Shown one piece after another: positions 34,111 to 44,876 of a DNA stretch of 64,000 bases. Under the pieces are notes generated by a model. That model worked only from the letters and a program-made list of their open reading frames with translations. It ran no database searches and had not been told where the DNA came from. A program made the position numbers and the translations under genes. Every line of letters begins with the position of its first letter. The first letter of the stretch is position 1. Source of the DNA: Reticulascus tulasneorum (taxonomy: Eukaryota > Ascomycota > Sordariomycetes > Glomerellales > Reticulascaceae); contig LSAX01000009.1 in the NCBI GenBank assembly GCA_001557505.1, positions 1,116,001 to 1,180,000 on the forward strand, read 5' to 3'.

Positions 34111-35169
34111 CTAGTCATCACTGTAGCAAGTTTCCCCGTTCGTGACGAATAGCTCGGCTAGCGCATATTCCCCGTCGACCATGGCCATGAACAACGGCTT
34201 GCAGCCGTTTTCATCTGGTCTATCCAGGAGCGGTTTAGCCCAGAGCCAGCTTCCAGGTACATACCTCTCCAGTGTAGCCGATTGTCCCAGGCTCTTCCAA
34301 GCCCGGCACCATGTCTAGATCCATAACAGATTTCCTGAGAATTTCGTTGGCTATAGACACGCCGTTGGCGCCTGGTTTTGCCCAAAGATGGAGACAGCAT
34401 GATATCTCATGCACACTCTCGCCCGCCTCCTAGTTTTCGCGGTTTGGACGAGCAGCACCTGACCAACTACTAGGACGCTCTGATGAGTACTGGCTCGCGG
34501 CCCATTCCGCCGGTAAAGCGGCAATGGACCTAGGCTCATTATTCTCTTTGCAATCTCGTAATGTTCCAGGTGTACAGCCTGACGAGTATATAACTGAAGC
34601 TCCAACAGCATGGCTTGCGATGGGTTAGAGCGAGGTTTTTCGAGAATAGCTTCCGGCCGCGGCTTGTCTCAGCTGTCCACGGCATATTTAAGGCTTGATC
34701 GTGCATCTCGTATAAGATAGAAGGGACCGATGTGTCTGTCAAAACTTAAAGTGTCCGTCGAACCCGGAGGTCGTGTTGGTCTCCAAGATATTTGAAAAGG
34801 TCAATCCGGTGCTGCCCGTCAATCGCAAGCTCCCACAAGAACCACTTCTCAGCGCGATCCGGGTTGGCTGATAGATTGGAATCCCACCTAGACAGCAGAG
34901 CGTCGAGACACTCTTCATCCAGCATCGACGCAGATATGGCGATGGGACAAGACACAAAACCATCATAGTTGTTCCCTGGTTGGTAAGCGACATCTGCCAC
35001 GAGTGTGGTTCGTAGAATCTTGAACCACACCACGGCCTAACCCCTCGTTGTTGACAATCGTGCAACCTTGGGTCACGCGCAGCCGGTAGCTCCGTACGCA
35101 ATTGCTAGCCCTTTGAGGCGTGAGCACATCCTCCTTCGTTGCCCTTTCCGTACAGCTTTTGCGAGGCAT
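34111..35169 (-). pseudogene. Ankyrin-type gene, decayed
   Basis: Start candidate MPRKSCTERATKEDVLTPQR at 35169. The next frame gives VWFKILRTTLVADVAYQPG and ALLSRWDSNLSANPDRAEKW with FLWELAIDGQHRIDLFKYLG. It then shifts near 34745 to FDRHIGPFYLIRDARSSL and meets TAG. It continues LLELQLYTRQAVHLEHYEIA and ends in a third frame with ENGCKPLFMAMVDGEYALAE and a stop at 34111-34113. Repeat character is ankyrin-like, weakly. At least two shifts and one stop have no intron explanation. Confidence 0.55.
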
Positions 35170-35733
35170 CCTATTCCCACCCGACCCACTTATGTTGTTC
35201 GATCTTGAAATTCAACCGTGCCCCGTCATCAATCTCCCGGCACTCACCTTTCTCTGTGCAGCAAACCCCCACAGCGGCTGGCGGATTGCCGGCGCTTGCT
35301 ATTGTGCAGGCCGCCGAGCTTCGACGTCGAGTGTGTGCCGACTCACAGGCTAGAAGCGTTCCAGGAACATGCTTGATCCTGATATTAAAGGCTACTCTAA
35401 ATCGTCCCATGTTTGAGGATTGGGTGCCCCCCCCCCCCCCCCGCATCGCGGAGTGTCTGCGTCCGTCTGCGTCCATCTGCGTCCGTCCCGCCTAACGGCC
35501 CCAGAGCCCATACCTTGTTTTCCAGGGTCTGGAAGAATACGCCTGCAAGCGGGCAACCCGGAATAACCACCCAATTTGCTCGGTCGATTCACTGAGGATG
35601 CGGGATTCGTTGGACCGCACACATACTATCGGCCAGTATAACTGTGTTAGAGTACATAAACCCTGCTCCTGTTTCGAATGCTCGGTCTCCCCCTGCATCG
35701 ATAAACTTTCACAACCGTCACAATAACCACGCG
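35170..35733. other. GH62 5' flank with C-tract and short tandem repeat
   Basis: 0.56 kb. A run of 16 C lies at 35427-35442, followed by three 10-bp units TGCGTCC-R-TC (35458-35487). The rest is the presumed promoter and leader of the arabinofuranosidase gene. A minus-strand frame (35495-35139 in part) is an artefact of the low-complexity tract. Confidence 0.5.
35427..35487. repeat. C16 homopolymer and 3 x 10-bp minisatellite
   Basis: Sixteen consecutive C, then after 15 bases three head-to-tail units of TGCGTCCGTC or TGCGTCCATC. It sits about 250-300 nt upstream of the GH62 start. Confidence 0.9.
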
Positions 35734-36723
35734 ATGAGACCTGCAAAGAAAGGTGTTGGGCTATCCATAACCACGCTGCTGGCGTCTGCGGCGGCGGTGG
35801 CAGCGCAGTCGACTTCGTGCGCCCTCCCATCGACGTTTCGCTGGGCCTCGACCGCGGTGCTGGCGGAGCCCAAATCGGGATGGGCGTCGCTAAAGGACTT
35901 CACCGCCGTCCCCTACAACGGCAAGCAGCTTGTGTATGCAACGACCCACGACACGGGATCGACCTGGGGCTCGATGAACTTTGGCCTTTTCACCAACTGG
36001 ACCGAGATGGCCTCGGCAAGCCAGAATAAGATGAACTTCGCCGCTGTCGCGCCGTCGCTCTTCTATTTTGCCCCCAAGAGCGTCTGGGTGCTCGCTTACC
36101 AGTGGGGCCCGACCGCCTTCTCCTACCGGACGTCGAGCGACCCCACCAACGCGAACGGGTGGTCGGGCGTGTCCCCGCTCTTCTCTGGAACCATCACCGG
36201 CTCCAACACCGGCTGCATCGACCAGTCCGTCATCGGCGACGACACTACCATGTACCTGTTCTTCGCCGGCGATAATGGCAAGATCTATCGGGCCTCTATG
36301 CCCATCGGCAGCTTCCCGGGGAACTTCGGCGCCTCGTCGACGGTGGTCATGAGCGACACGCAGAACAACCTATTCGAGGCGGTCCAGGTCTATGCTGTCG
36401 AGGGCCAGGGCAAGTACCTCATGCTCGTCGAAGCCATCGGGGCCGGCGGGCGCTACTTCCGCTCCTTCACGGCTACCAGCCTGGGCGGCACGTGGACACC
36501 GCTGGCTGCGAGCGAGAGCAACCCCTTCGCCGGCAAGGCCAACAGCGGCGCCACCTGGACCAACGATATTAGCCACGGAGAGCTCATCCGCACCAACCCC
36601 GACCAGACGATGATGGTCAACGCGTGCAGCTTGCAGCTGCTCTATCAGGGGCGGGCTCCCAGCTCCGGCGGCGACTACGGCAAGCTGCCGTACCGACCCG
36701 GTCTGTTGACGTTGCAGCGTTAG
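35734..36723 (+). CDS. Secreted GH62 alpha-L-arabinofuranosidase
   Basis: Removes arabinose side chains from arabinoxylan, acting outside the cell. Single exon, 329 residues, typical of GH62 without a carbohydrate-binding module. A signal peptide ([16 protein letters not shown]) is followed by [29 protein letters not shown] KDFT with the expected general-base Asp, [51 protein letters not shown] (conserved Asp), [10 protein letters not shown] (conserved Glu) and a C-terminal DISHGELIR and LPYRPGLLT. Two Cys probably pair. Third-position GC is visibly higher than in neighbouring genes, which may reflect high expression or transfer. It is flanked by decayed genes and dispersed repeats. Confidence 0.95.
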   Translation: MRPAKKGVGLSITTLLASAAAVAAQSTSCALPSTFRWASTAVLAEPKSGWASLKDFTAVPYNGKQLVYATTHDTGSTWGSMNFGLFTNWTEMASASQNKMNFAAVAPSLFYFAPKSVWVLAYQWGPTAFSYRTSSDPTNANGWSGVSPLFSGTITGSNTGCIDQSVIGDDTTMYLFFAGDNGKIYRASMPIGSFPGNFGASSTVVMSDTQNNLFEAVQVYAVEGQGKYLMLVEAIGAGGRYFRSFTATSLGGTWTPLAASESNPFAGKANSGATWTNDISHGELIRTNPDQTMMVNACSLQLLYQGRAPSSGGDYGKLPYRPGLLTLQR

Positions 36724-37436
36724 TGTGCGGCGTCCGCTGCCGCGTTCACAGGATGCACCGGGGGTCGGGGCCAACAACATGCATCTTGATTTGCAACAAC
36801 AATCAGCCGTCTGTAGTAGTTTACATGACCATCCCTGCAAAACGATGGGCTTGCTGCCATGGTCCTGATAGAGTGGTAATGCCCCCAGAGCAGAAAAATG
36901 TTGCTGGATTCATTTTTTAGTAAGACGACGAAATGTCTCGCAGGCGAACTGCTAAATGAATTTAAATTTCAAGCAAAGTTCAAGTTCACACTACTAAGGT
37001 CTTGACAAGGCTCAGGTCGATAAGAAGAGCTTCCCAATCGGATTTGATAGTGGAGCTTCGGGTCTCGGCATGAGCTAAACATTATTATATGAATTTGCCC
37101 CGAATCCGCCAGCTTCGAATGAACGAATGAAGACTCTGGTGATGCTAATGCAATTGATTATCTTTGTTAAAAGTTATTGTGTTTAGATCCAGTGAGCTAT
37201 TTTCAATAAGACGTTTGGCGTATGCACATTTATGCCTAGGGCAGTAAGAGAATGAAAGATATGCAGAAGAGATTCAAACCCGAATAGCCAGACCAATCCT
37301 GGACCCATGCTGCCTTTCATTAGCCTTCTTTTATCTGCATGGTATATGTAGCCGGGCGCTTCCCATCGAAATGGACCACAAATAAGAAGACCAATACATT
37401 AATTATCCTTATCAATAACAATCTTCTATCCCTAAT
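36724..37436. other. Intergenic containing the second dispersed-repeat copy
   Basis: 0.7 kb between GH62 and the aminotransferase. Its middle third matches 33713-33940 (listed). The last 100 nt are the aminotransferase leader, rich in A and T. Confidence 0.5.
36950..37170 (+). repeat. Dispersed repeat, copy B
   Basis: Partner of copy A about 3.2 kb away, same orientation, with matching blocks in the same order. The two copies bracket the ankyrin pseudogene and the GH62 gene. Confidence 0.5.
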
Positions 37437-38968
37437 ATGGCACCATCAGCTGTTCTCGAAACCGAAGTGCATGCAACTTCTATGACACCTTCAGAGGCTG
37501 GAGTGTCTCCTCGCAGCTCCGAACTTGCACATGAGGAACCCGAGGCAAGAGAACCAGCACTATTTCATCGCTCCATGAACGAACGACCACATAGAGTACT
37601 TCGAGCATCAGGGAGTTACCTTTACCTCAATGATGGCCGCAAGATTCTCGACGCCTGCGGTGGCGCTGCTGTTGCAGTAATCGGTCATGGCAATGATGAA
37701 GTCATGGCTGCCGCCATGGCACAGATGCAAAGAGTCAGCTATGTTCACACTGGGGCATACACGACAGACTCTGCCGAAGATCTTGCTTCTTTTATTCTTG
37801 ACCGAGGCGAAGGAGAATTTGACCATGGCTTGCGGAAAGCTTGCTTCGTCGGCAGCGGCAGCGAAGCTAATGATGCAGCAATGAAATGCGCCAAACAGTA
37901 CTGGTACGAAAAGGGAGAGACCCAACGGAGGTTCTTCATCAGCAGGCGGCAGGCGTATCACGGCAACACCTTGGGTTCCATGTCGGTGTCATCAAACCTG
38001 CCGAGGAGACTACAGTACGAGAATATCATCATGCAAACCACTTCTTTTGTTAGCCCTGCATATGCATATCAATACCAGCAGCCATTCGAGACAGAAGAGG
38101 AGTTTGTAAGTCGCTTGGCATTTGAGCTGGAGCAAGAAATTCTACGTCTTGGTCCGGAAAATGTGATATCATTCATGTAAGCTTGCATTCAAACCGGTCA
38201 TTCAGCCGTATAATAACGCGTTCTAGTGCCGAAACTGTAGTTGGTGCAACTTCAGGATGCGTTCCCGCCCCCAAAGGTTATTTCCAGGCGATCAAAGCAG
38301 TCTGCGATAAGTACGGCATACTGCTGCATCTTGACGAGATCATGTGTGGAATGGGCCGAACTGGCACACTCTTCGCCTTCGAACAGGACAATATTCAACC
38401 AGACATTGTGACTGTTGGCAAAGGCCTTGGAGGTGGTTATGCGCCAATTGCTGCCATGCTTCTAAATGACAAAGTCATTGATACTTTCCGCAAGGGCTCA
38501 GCTGCCTTCAACCACGGCCAGACGTATCAGGCCCACCCCGTTACATGTGCTACCGCACTGGCGGTCCAGCGTATTGTCAGACGAGAGAGACTTATCACCA
38601 GGTGCGCTGTCCAAGGTCGAAAGCTTGAGCTGCTCTTGAAACAAGAGTTTGCCGCGTGTAAATACGTGGGAGATATTCGTGGTAAAGGTCTCTTTTGGGC
38701 CCTGGAATTCGTGGAAAACAAATCAACCAAAAAGGCTTTCCCCAAGACGTTTGGATTCGGCGTTGCCGTACAGAGTGCCGCATTTGATCTTGGGGTTGCG
38801 GTATACCCTGGTAGTGGAACAGTCAACGGCGTTGAAGGTGATCACGTCCTGCTTGCTCCACCTTACACTGTATCAGATGAGGAGCTGGACGTCATTGTAA
38901 AGATACTAAAACTAGCATACGAAAAACAAGTGCGGTATATGGGGGAATCATACTACAAATCAATCTAA
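37437..38968 (+). CDS. Class III PLP-dependent aminotransferase
   Basis: Fold-type I omega-aminotransferase that moves an amino group from an omega-amino acid or amine to a keto acid. Two exons, 37437-38176 and 38227-38968, 493 residues, normal for the class. Landmarks: FVGSGSEANDAAMKCAKQYW (phosphate-binding loop), RRQAYHGNTLGS, LLHLDEIMCGMGRTG (Asp283 to the pyridine nitrogen), and TVGKGLGGGYAP with the Schiff-base lysine at about 312. A short N-terminal extension lacks an obvious mitochondrial signal. Its 3' end overlaps the convergent Zn2Cys6 gene by 9 nt, which suggests a regulator-target pair but does not prove it. The substrate is not readable; GABA, ornithine or acetylornithine types are possible. 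Confidence 0.93.
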
Positions 38969-41419
38969 TAACACCTCAAGATTGTAGTCGAACGGTATCC
39001 CTTCAATTGCGTAGGGAATACTCTGTTGTTCGCCCCAGAGTGGCCAGACCGGCATCCAAGTGTCCAAGAGAGAGAATTCGGGAACTGAGAAATGGCTAGG
39101 CTCCTCATGAAAGTCTGTCAAATGTTGTAGGCTGTTTGCAGCTTCGGTTGCATAATTGATGTTGTGACCATTAACGCCTGCGTAGTCAAGCGTACTGTTA
39201 TACTGGCCTTCCACAATGAGTGACGATTGCTCAGTGCGATCATGAATGGTAGTCTCCATGACTACAGTCTCATCCTGAGCTCTTCTTTGGAGTTTCATGC
39301 AGCGCCCAGTGCGGTCGTTAATGGAGGCCTCCAAAGCAACAAAGTCGTCTCGGGTTTTGCCTTGAAACTTGGCGCGATCTCGACTCGCTGCTTGGTAAAG
39401 GTTCAAGGCGTTTTGGATTGTCATCCACCACCCTTGTCCCATCGGCCAGACTTTTCGAAAGCTATCTAAATACTTCAAGCTTTGTGAAACGCGTTGCTGG
39501 GTGCAGAGGCTCTTTCCAAGGTTCATTCTGGGAAAGCAAGATATGTAGATATTCATTCCTGCTGCCGAGAAACTGCAGAAGCCTGCGAACGGAGTGAACA
39601 GTGGGGCATCGTCCTCGTGGAGTTCTTCCAGAAGCTTGGCGATGAAAGAAGCAGCATCAAACAATTCACTTGCTCGGTCTTCCCACCATCCTTCTGGCGC
39701 TTCTGCATGTAGTAACGGAGGGTCAACAGGCCCACGGGGCTCTGACGTGAGTGTAGGAAGAAACGGAATATATTCCCGGTTCAAAAACAAGAGGCTGTGT
39801 GTTATATTAGTGCGGTAAATGACATGTGTATGCGATAGCCAAGGAGAGAATCTTACCTAACATAGTAAATGAGATTAATGTAGGCGAATGCCTCGCCTTT
39901 GCCTAGAGACACGTACACCCCGACGCTGGTTTCTGGATATCGAATACGCGTGTCCTGGTTCTTACGCCACTCCTGGAGTTCGTCATACAGAGATCTCCAT
40001 AGCGTCCCTTTATCCCACGGACTCTTCTGAGACTGGATGATTTCGGGTCGACGTCGGCCACCGCCGATGAGCCAATCAAGGATGTTGGCCCATATCTCAA
40101 AGCCTCTCACAATGATACTATATGAGTGGTCGATGTTCGTATGCGTAGCTAGATGAAGTTGCGAGTTAGAATTCACGAGACACCTGCCGGAGACAGAATG
40201 TCCAAAGGCGTAGTCTTGGTCTCCAATTGGCCAATGCGTGTCTACCGAATGAAGAGGAAGGGTGCGTGGTTGATTTTTACCACAGTACATAGATCTGTCC
40301 AGGATAAAACAGGCCCAGAATGTTCTGTTGTGGATTTCCTCCTCTAAAGCCGCCATGGAATCGTATTTTGTCATCACACTAAGTAGCTGCATCATCCTAA
40401 TGGCCATGCCTTCAGCAGCGTCAGTATCTCGGTATTTTGGGTTATCTCCCTCTGTACGTACCGCTGTACAACCAGGCCTTGTATCCATTGCCACTTCCCC
40501 ACTCATACTTGGAAATGACTATCAATGCTTGGACCGTATAAAGATCAGGTGCATCAGTCAGAGAAATATTGGCTCTGACATGGTTTGCGAAGTCCTCAGC
40601 ACGCAACCCATTCTTCGTCAAAGGCGTACACAGAGCCAACAATGCAGCACTCAGTAGATCTAGCTCGTCTTTTTTGGGAAGACCATTGTCGTTGCCTTGG
40701 CTTGTTGATGTGGATATACCGGGCATATGGGGTGTTTCCAAGCCCCGGGACTGCTTTAATGCACGAGAGAAGCTAGGAAGATGAAGGAAAGAGAGTTCTG
40801 GAAATTTTCGGACGAAGAATGAAGCAGCATTCATGATGGTTGACACATGGGCGCTCGAAATGCATGACTTCCTGACCAGGCCATCGCTAAGTGGAAGGGC
40901 AGATGACTGGGCGGTGACGACTGATCCGACTCCAGGATCCGATCCGGCCTCGGAAATGACCGGATCTGAGCCTGGATATGATGCAGGACTGCGATTCTGA
41001 ATGCTTTTGTGATTCTAGTCAGTCGGAGATATGCGTATAAAGTCACTAGACTGCTGGATAGCACAACCCTGTGGGATGCGGAGAGCCGAACTCACCTAGC
41101 TCGGGTTTTGGCCTTCAGGACTGGGCCAGAAAGAACACACTGCCCGGGTGTCGTTCTACCCACTTTCACACAGTTTCGACATGGGGGCACTCCCTCGTGT
41201 ACACATTTGACTTTAGACGTTCTGCCAACTCGTCAGTCAGCGGGTTATTTCGATTTGACAACGTGCCCTTTCAGCCGTTCCAAATCAATTCAGAACTTAT
41301 AAAGACACGCAGCAGTTCATGAAATTTGTATCGCCACAGCTCTCTGGATTGAAACGGTAAACATCAAATCATAAGTACACTTACCTGCAACGAGCGCAAG
41401 CGATAGTGGTCCTTACCAT
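38960..41419 (-). CDS. Zn2Cys6 binuclear-cluster transcription factor
   Basis: Fungal Gal4-type regulator. Five exons join in phase: 41419-41385, 41221-41096, 41003-40462, 40409-39857, 39794-38960; 696 residues. The zinc cluster is split by intron 1: exon 1 supplies CARC and exon 2 continues RTSKVKC then CRNC, with a wider last spacing (10 residues) before Cys6. The middle region (AALLALCTPLTKNGLRAEDF ... MAIRMMQLL ... RTFWACFILDRSMYCG) is the fungal-specific transcription-factor domain, including the conserved RRTFWxxFxLDR-type helix. The C-terminus is variable and acidic. Intron 1 is 163 nt, long for this window, so the start is less sure than the rest. It converges on the aminotransferase and may regulate it. 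Confidence 0.85.
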
Positions 41420-42138
41420 CGCTTCGGCCTCGGTAATGACCTTAGCTGAAACCCTAATGCTCAAGCTGATGGAAATAGACGTACTCCTCTCCTTCTTGCT
41501 AAAACGGATGCTGTAACGAAATTGAGATGATACAGCTTGTCAACACATGCCCGAGTACGAAGTGCGGCGAGAACGCGGTAGCCCTTTGGATTATTTCAGA
41601 GTCGGATTTCGGGTTTCGGTTCTGGACCAAATGCGAGAGACAAAGGGAGTCGGTAGTTATGGATATAGCGATGTCTAGTAAATTTCGATCTTTATAACCA
41701 AGAAGAAATTCGCGCCAAACTGTAATCTGATGCACCATTGCAGACCAGATGGCAGCGGCTGTTTGCCGGCTGGCCACCTAACCGACACTAAATTCACATT
41801 AGAGCATGTTCTGATGCTAGTCTTTCACTTTGATAAGCTTCGTGACCATTACCCTCCGCCTCGTGCCAGGCACTACCATACCATATTGTAGTGCAATAGC
41901 ACACTCGAGACGGCAAGGCGCGTATCACGTTGCTACCGGCTCCGATGAATTAGACGCATTAAATCCCAGCCAGGCTGATCTTCACCCATTCCGACCATCC
42001 AAGCAGCAAGGTGATAGGCGATTTAGGGTATATTCGATCGTAACTAAGCTGCTAGTTACTTCCTATCTAGGGTTGATATATAGAGAACGTATTCAAAATA
42101 TCTCTTCACAACAGACGCCGTCTTGGCCGGCCCTGATC
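41420..42138. other. Intergenic, no gene seen
   Basis: 0.7 kb between the regulator's 5' end and the permease's 3' end. One minus-strand frame (41777-41499, 92 codons) has no recognised motif and is not called. Confidence 0.5.
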
Positions 42139-43686
42139 TTACAAAGACAAGTTGGCGCAGCTAAACGCGGGTCTGGTTCCTCCGGCGTAGTCGGCAATGA
42201 TAGCTTCTACAGCAGCATAGAGCCCCGGGCCAAGCAAGAATAGGCCGACCACGAGGACAAAAATGTGCAGCACCGACATCACGGACCTACCCAGGCCGGA
42301 AAACAGGTTGCGCTTATTCATCTGCCAGTACGCAACGGCGAAGTAGATGAATCCAAAGAAAGAGTCGAAGGCCGCGCCGAGCAGCGAGAGGAAGTCGCCC
42401 ATGCTGGGGATTACCTCGGCGAAGATAAAGCCCACACCCCAGATGGCGGCAATTACGGCGAGCCAGACGCACCAGCCGGTGACGGTGTTGGAATGGGCGT
42501 GGCGCGACCGGCCCATGATGCGGAAGTAGATATACTTGCCGGAGACGTTGGCGTAGATCACGCCAATAATGAGGGTGGGCACGATAACAAATGCAAACGA
42601 TGCCTTCTTGTGGACGACGGAGCTGAGGCTGCCGAAAGCGGGGGCGGTGGAGTATTGGCCGAGATAGTGGAAACCAATGGCTGGGGGGACAATGAAGAGG
42701 AAGGCGGAGATGCCAGCTAGGACGGCGAGCGCCTTGGGAAAGTCCTGGGGCTTTTCCATCTCGGCAATGAAGCTGGGGAACAGAATCTGCGGGACCCAAA
42801 GGAAGGTGATGTTCAAGACGGCGTTCATGCAGTCGATCCAGGTGGTGCCGGGAAGAGGAAACGCGTAGGTTCGGACCGGGCCGACCGTGGGGTAATTACC
42901 TTTGTAGCCGTACAGAGGTGCATCTTCAGTGCCGGCGAAGATGAGGAAGAGAAGGATGGCAAGGGCCATACACGCAGCTGGCGAGGAATTAGAAGGGCCG
43001 ATCCTGGGAAACAGAAGACCAAGGCTGCCCGGGACTGTACTCACAAGAGAAGATGGACATGAAGGAGACATGTCTCAATGTCCGCGGAACCGAGAGGACG
43101 ATGCCCATGAGCGTGGCGATGACGGAAAAGACGATGGTGCACTGCGAGTGGTCGGAGAGGGTGTTGATCACCTTGGCGCCAGTCAGGATGTGGAAACCGA
43201 TAAGCATGATGTTGTTGGCCAGCAACATGAACCCGCTGAACTCATAAGCCAGGCGGTTCTTCCCGAAAATATAGTATCCAAAGTCGCAAATATCCTTGAT
43301 CTGGGGGTTCTTCATGATGTACTTGTGCATGGTCATTGACGTGAACCAAAAGAGAAGACCGGCCAGCACCATGGTGATGATCCCGGGAACCCAACCAAGA
43401 ACAGATAGCGACCACGTCTGGGCCATGATGGCGAGGCAGACCTGGTCTCCGGCGAGGAGCCAAGTGGCCTTCTGCCATGACATGGTACGCAGCTGGATTT
43501 CGTGAGCATGGTCTGGCCGGCGGGATAGCGTTAGTAAAAGGGTTGAAAGGGGTTGATCGATGGAAGAGACGCACCTTCGGCAATCAGCGCTGTGAAGCTG
43601 GCCTCCCCGTCTGAGTCGACGACATTCTCATTGTCGGTCCGCAGAGGGTCTTTCCTGTCATCGGCATACTTGATTGGCTCTGCCAT
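42139..43686 (-). CDS. Amino-acid/auxin permease family (Aa_trans) transporter, Mtr-like
   Basis: Plasma-membrane neutral/aromatic amino-acid importer type. Three exons: 43686-43575, 43512-43045, 42977-42139; 472 residues with about 11 hydrophobic helices. A hydrophilic N-terminus of about 50 residues leads into HEIQLRTMSWQKATWLLAGD and VCLAIMAQTWSLSVLGWVPG, the usual first helix of Aa_trans proteins. Later segments include NITFLWVPQILFPSFIAEME and MGRSRHAHSNTVTGW with a helix on each side. Base composition is GC-rich at third positions, unlike the AT-rich flanks. It lies near the aminotransferase/regulator pair and would fit uptake of that pathway's substrate, but that is inference. Confidence 0.92.
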
Positions 43687-44876
43687 GGCTTCGAAGGGGT
43701 CGGATGGTCACGTGCAAGTGCCAAAATTGCCTTGAATGAGAGATCGGGGGGGGTCGGGAGATCGACGGCACACACGGAGGGCCAAGAAAGGGTGCCAAGG
43801 GGGTGCCAAGAAAGTGCCGTTTCTTCGACTAATATACTTACCAGAATTCCGGGACATCGTCCCAGCGTGGCGGGTCCGGCAGAGCAAAAGTTTGGGACTC
43901 GTGGCGAATCTGACGCTAAAATGGCGTTATCTGAACCTGGTCATCGCGGCTGGGGCGGACTCGGGGCGACCGATCGATACAAATTCGCACACATTTGGGA
44001 GAACGGCCTGGCTAAGCTAGCAATGGGACCTAGAGCGAACTAGTGCCGGCCAAACTCGTATATTGCTTATCGAGTGAATGGCCGCAAAGGAGCATGTTCA
44101 CGTCATAGTGTTGGTACTGCTATCCAGTTGACAATCGGTATCTGTCATGAATTATGCCATGATTCCGATTGGAAGCCAGGCACTCAATTCCGCGTGTAAT
44201 CTTTTAGTGAATCTTGGCAAATATGGTCTCCGAAAGCAAAGAACTGCTTGCTGCTATCCGCTCGCAGAACGCATTACAAGCGTAGCGCAGTCAGCAAGAC
44301 ACAGCGGTAATTAAACGCTGAAGTGGGGGCCATTCGAGCCTGCAATCTTCCAGCAATATGTCCCTCGAGGCGGATATATAAACGGAGGAAGTTAGCCGTG
44401 GGTTATCTCCTTGGATCATGACATGACTTCGCCCCACATGACCTGCGTTCTGAGAAAGGCCTCTCTGCCGCGGTGCGTCGAAGATTGCCTTCAATGGCGG
44501 GCCCCTCAGTTTGGGACTTGCTTACTTGGGAGCGTGTGGCGACTAGGTACTGTAGGAGTGGTGAACGACGGATGGAGATAATGGATTGTGCTACAGTACA
44601 CCCGACCGTGGGGGAGCCCAAACCGCGACACTCGGCTTTATTGTATCATTATCATCCGTAAGAGGATACAACTTTAATTACTGATCAATGGCTCGGGTTT
44701 GTTGGACCCGGTGCATTCATGGCTCCTGTAGAAAAAAACCCCCAGAAAAAAACTGGACCTCATATTCCCACAACGTTCTTCGCCCTTCGCGCTTCGCGTC
44801 TCCTTGGATCCATTTCCCAAACTTAAACCTTGTCAAAATGTTGCTGTCAATCTTAACCGAGACATAAATTCTCTAC
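43687..44876. other. Intergenic, permease 5' flank
   Basis: 1.2 kb between the permease start and the 3' end of the NACHT-ankyrin gene. Small frames only; no RNA gene or repeat recognised. Confidence 0.5.

Noticed and set aside
41041..41302. Plus-strand frames over the start of the Zn2Cys6 gene
   Set aside because: They are shadows of exon 2, which encodes the zinc-cluster cysteines on the minus strand.
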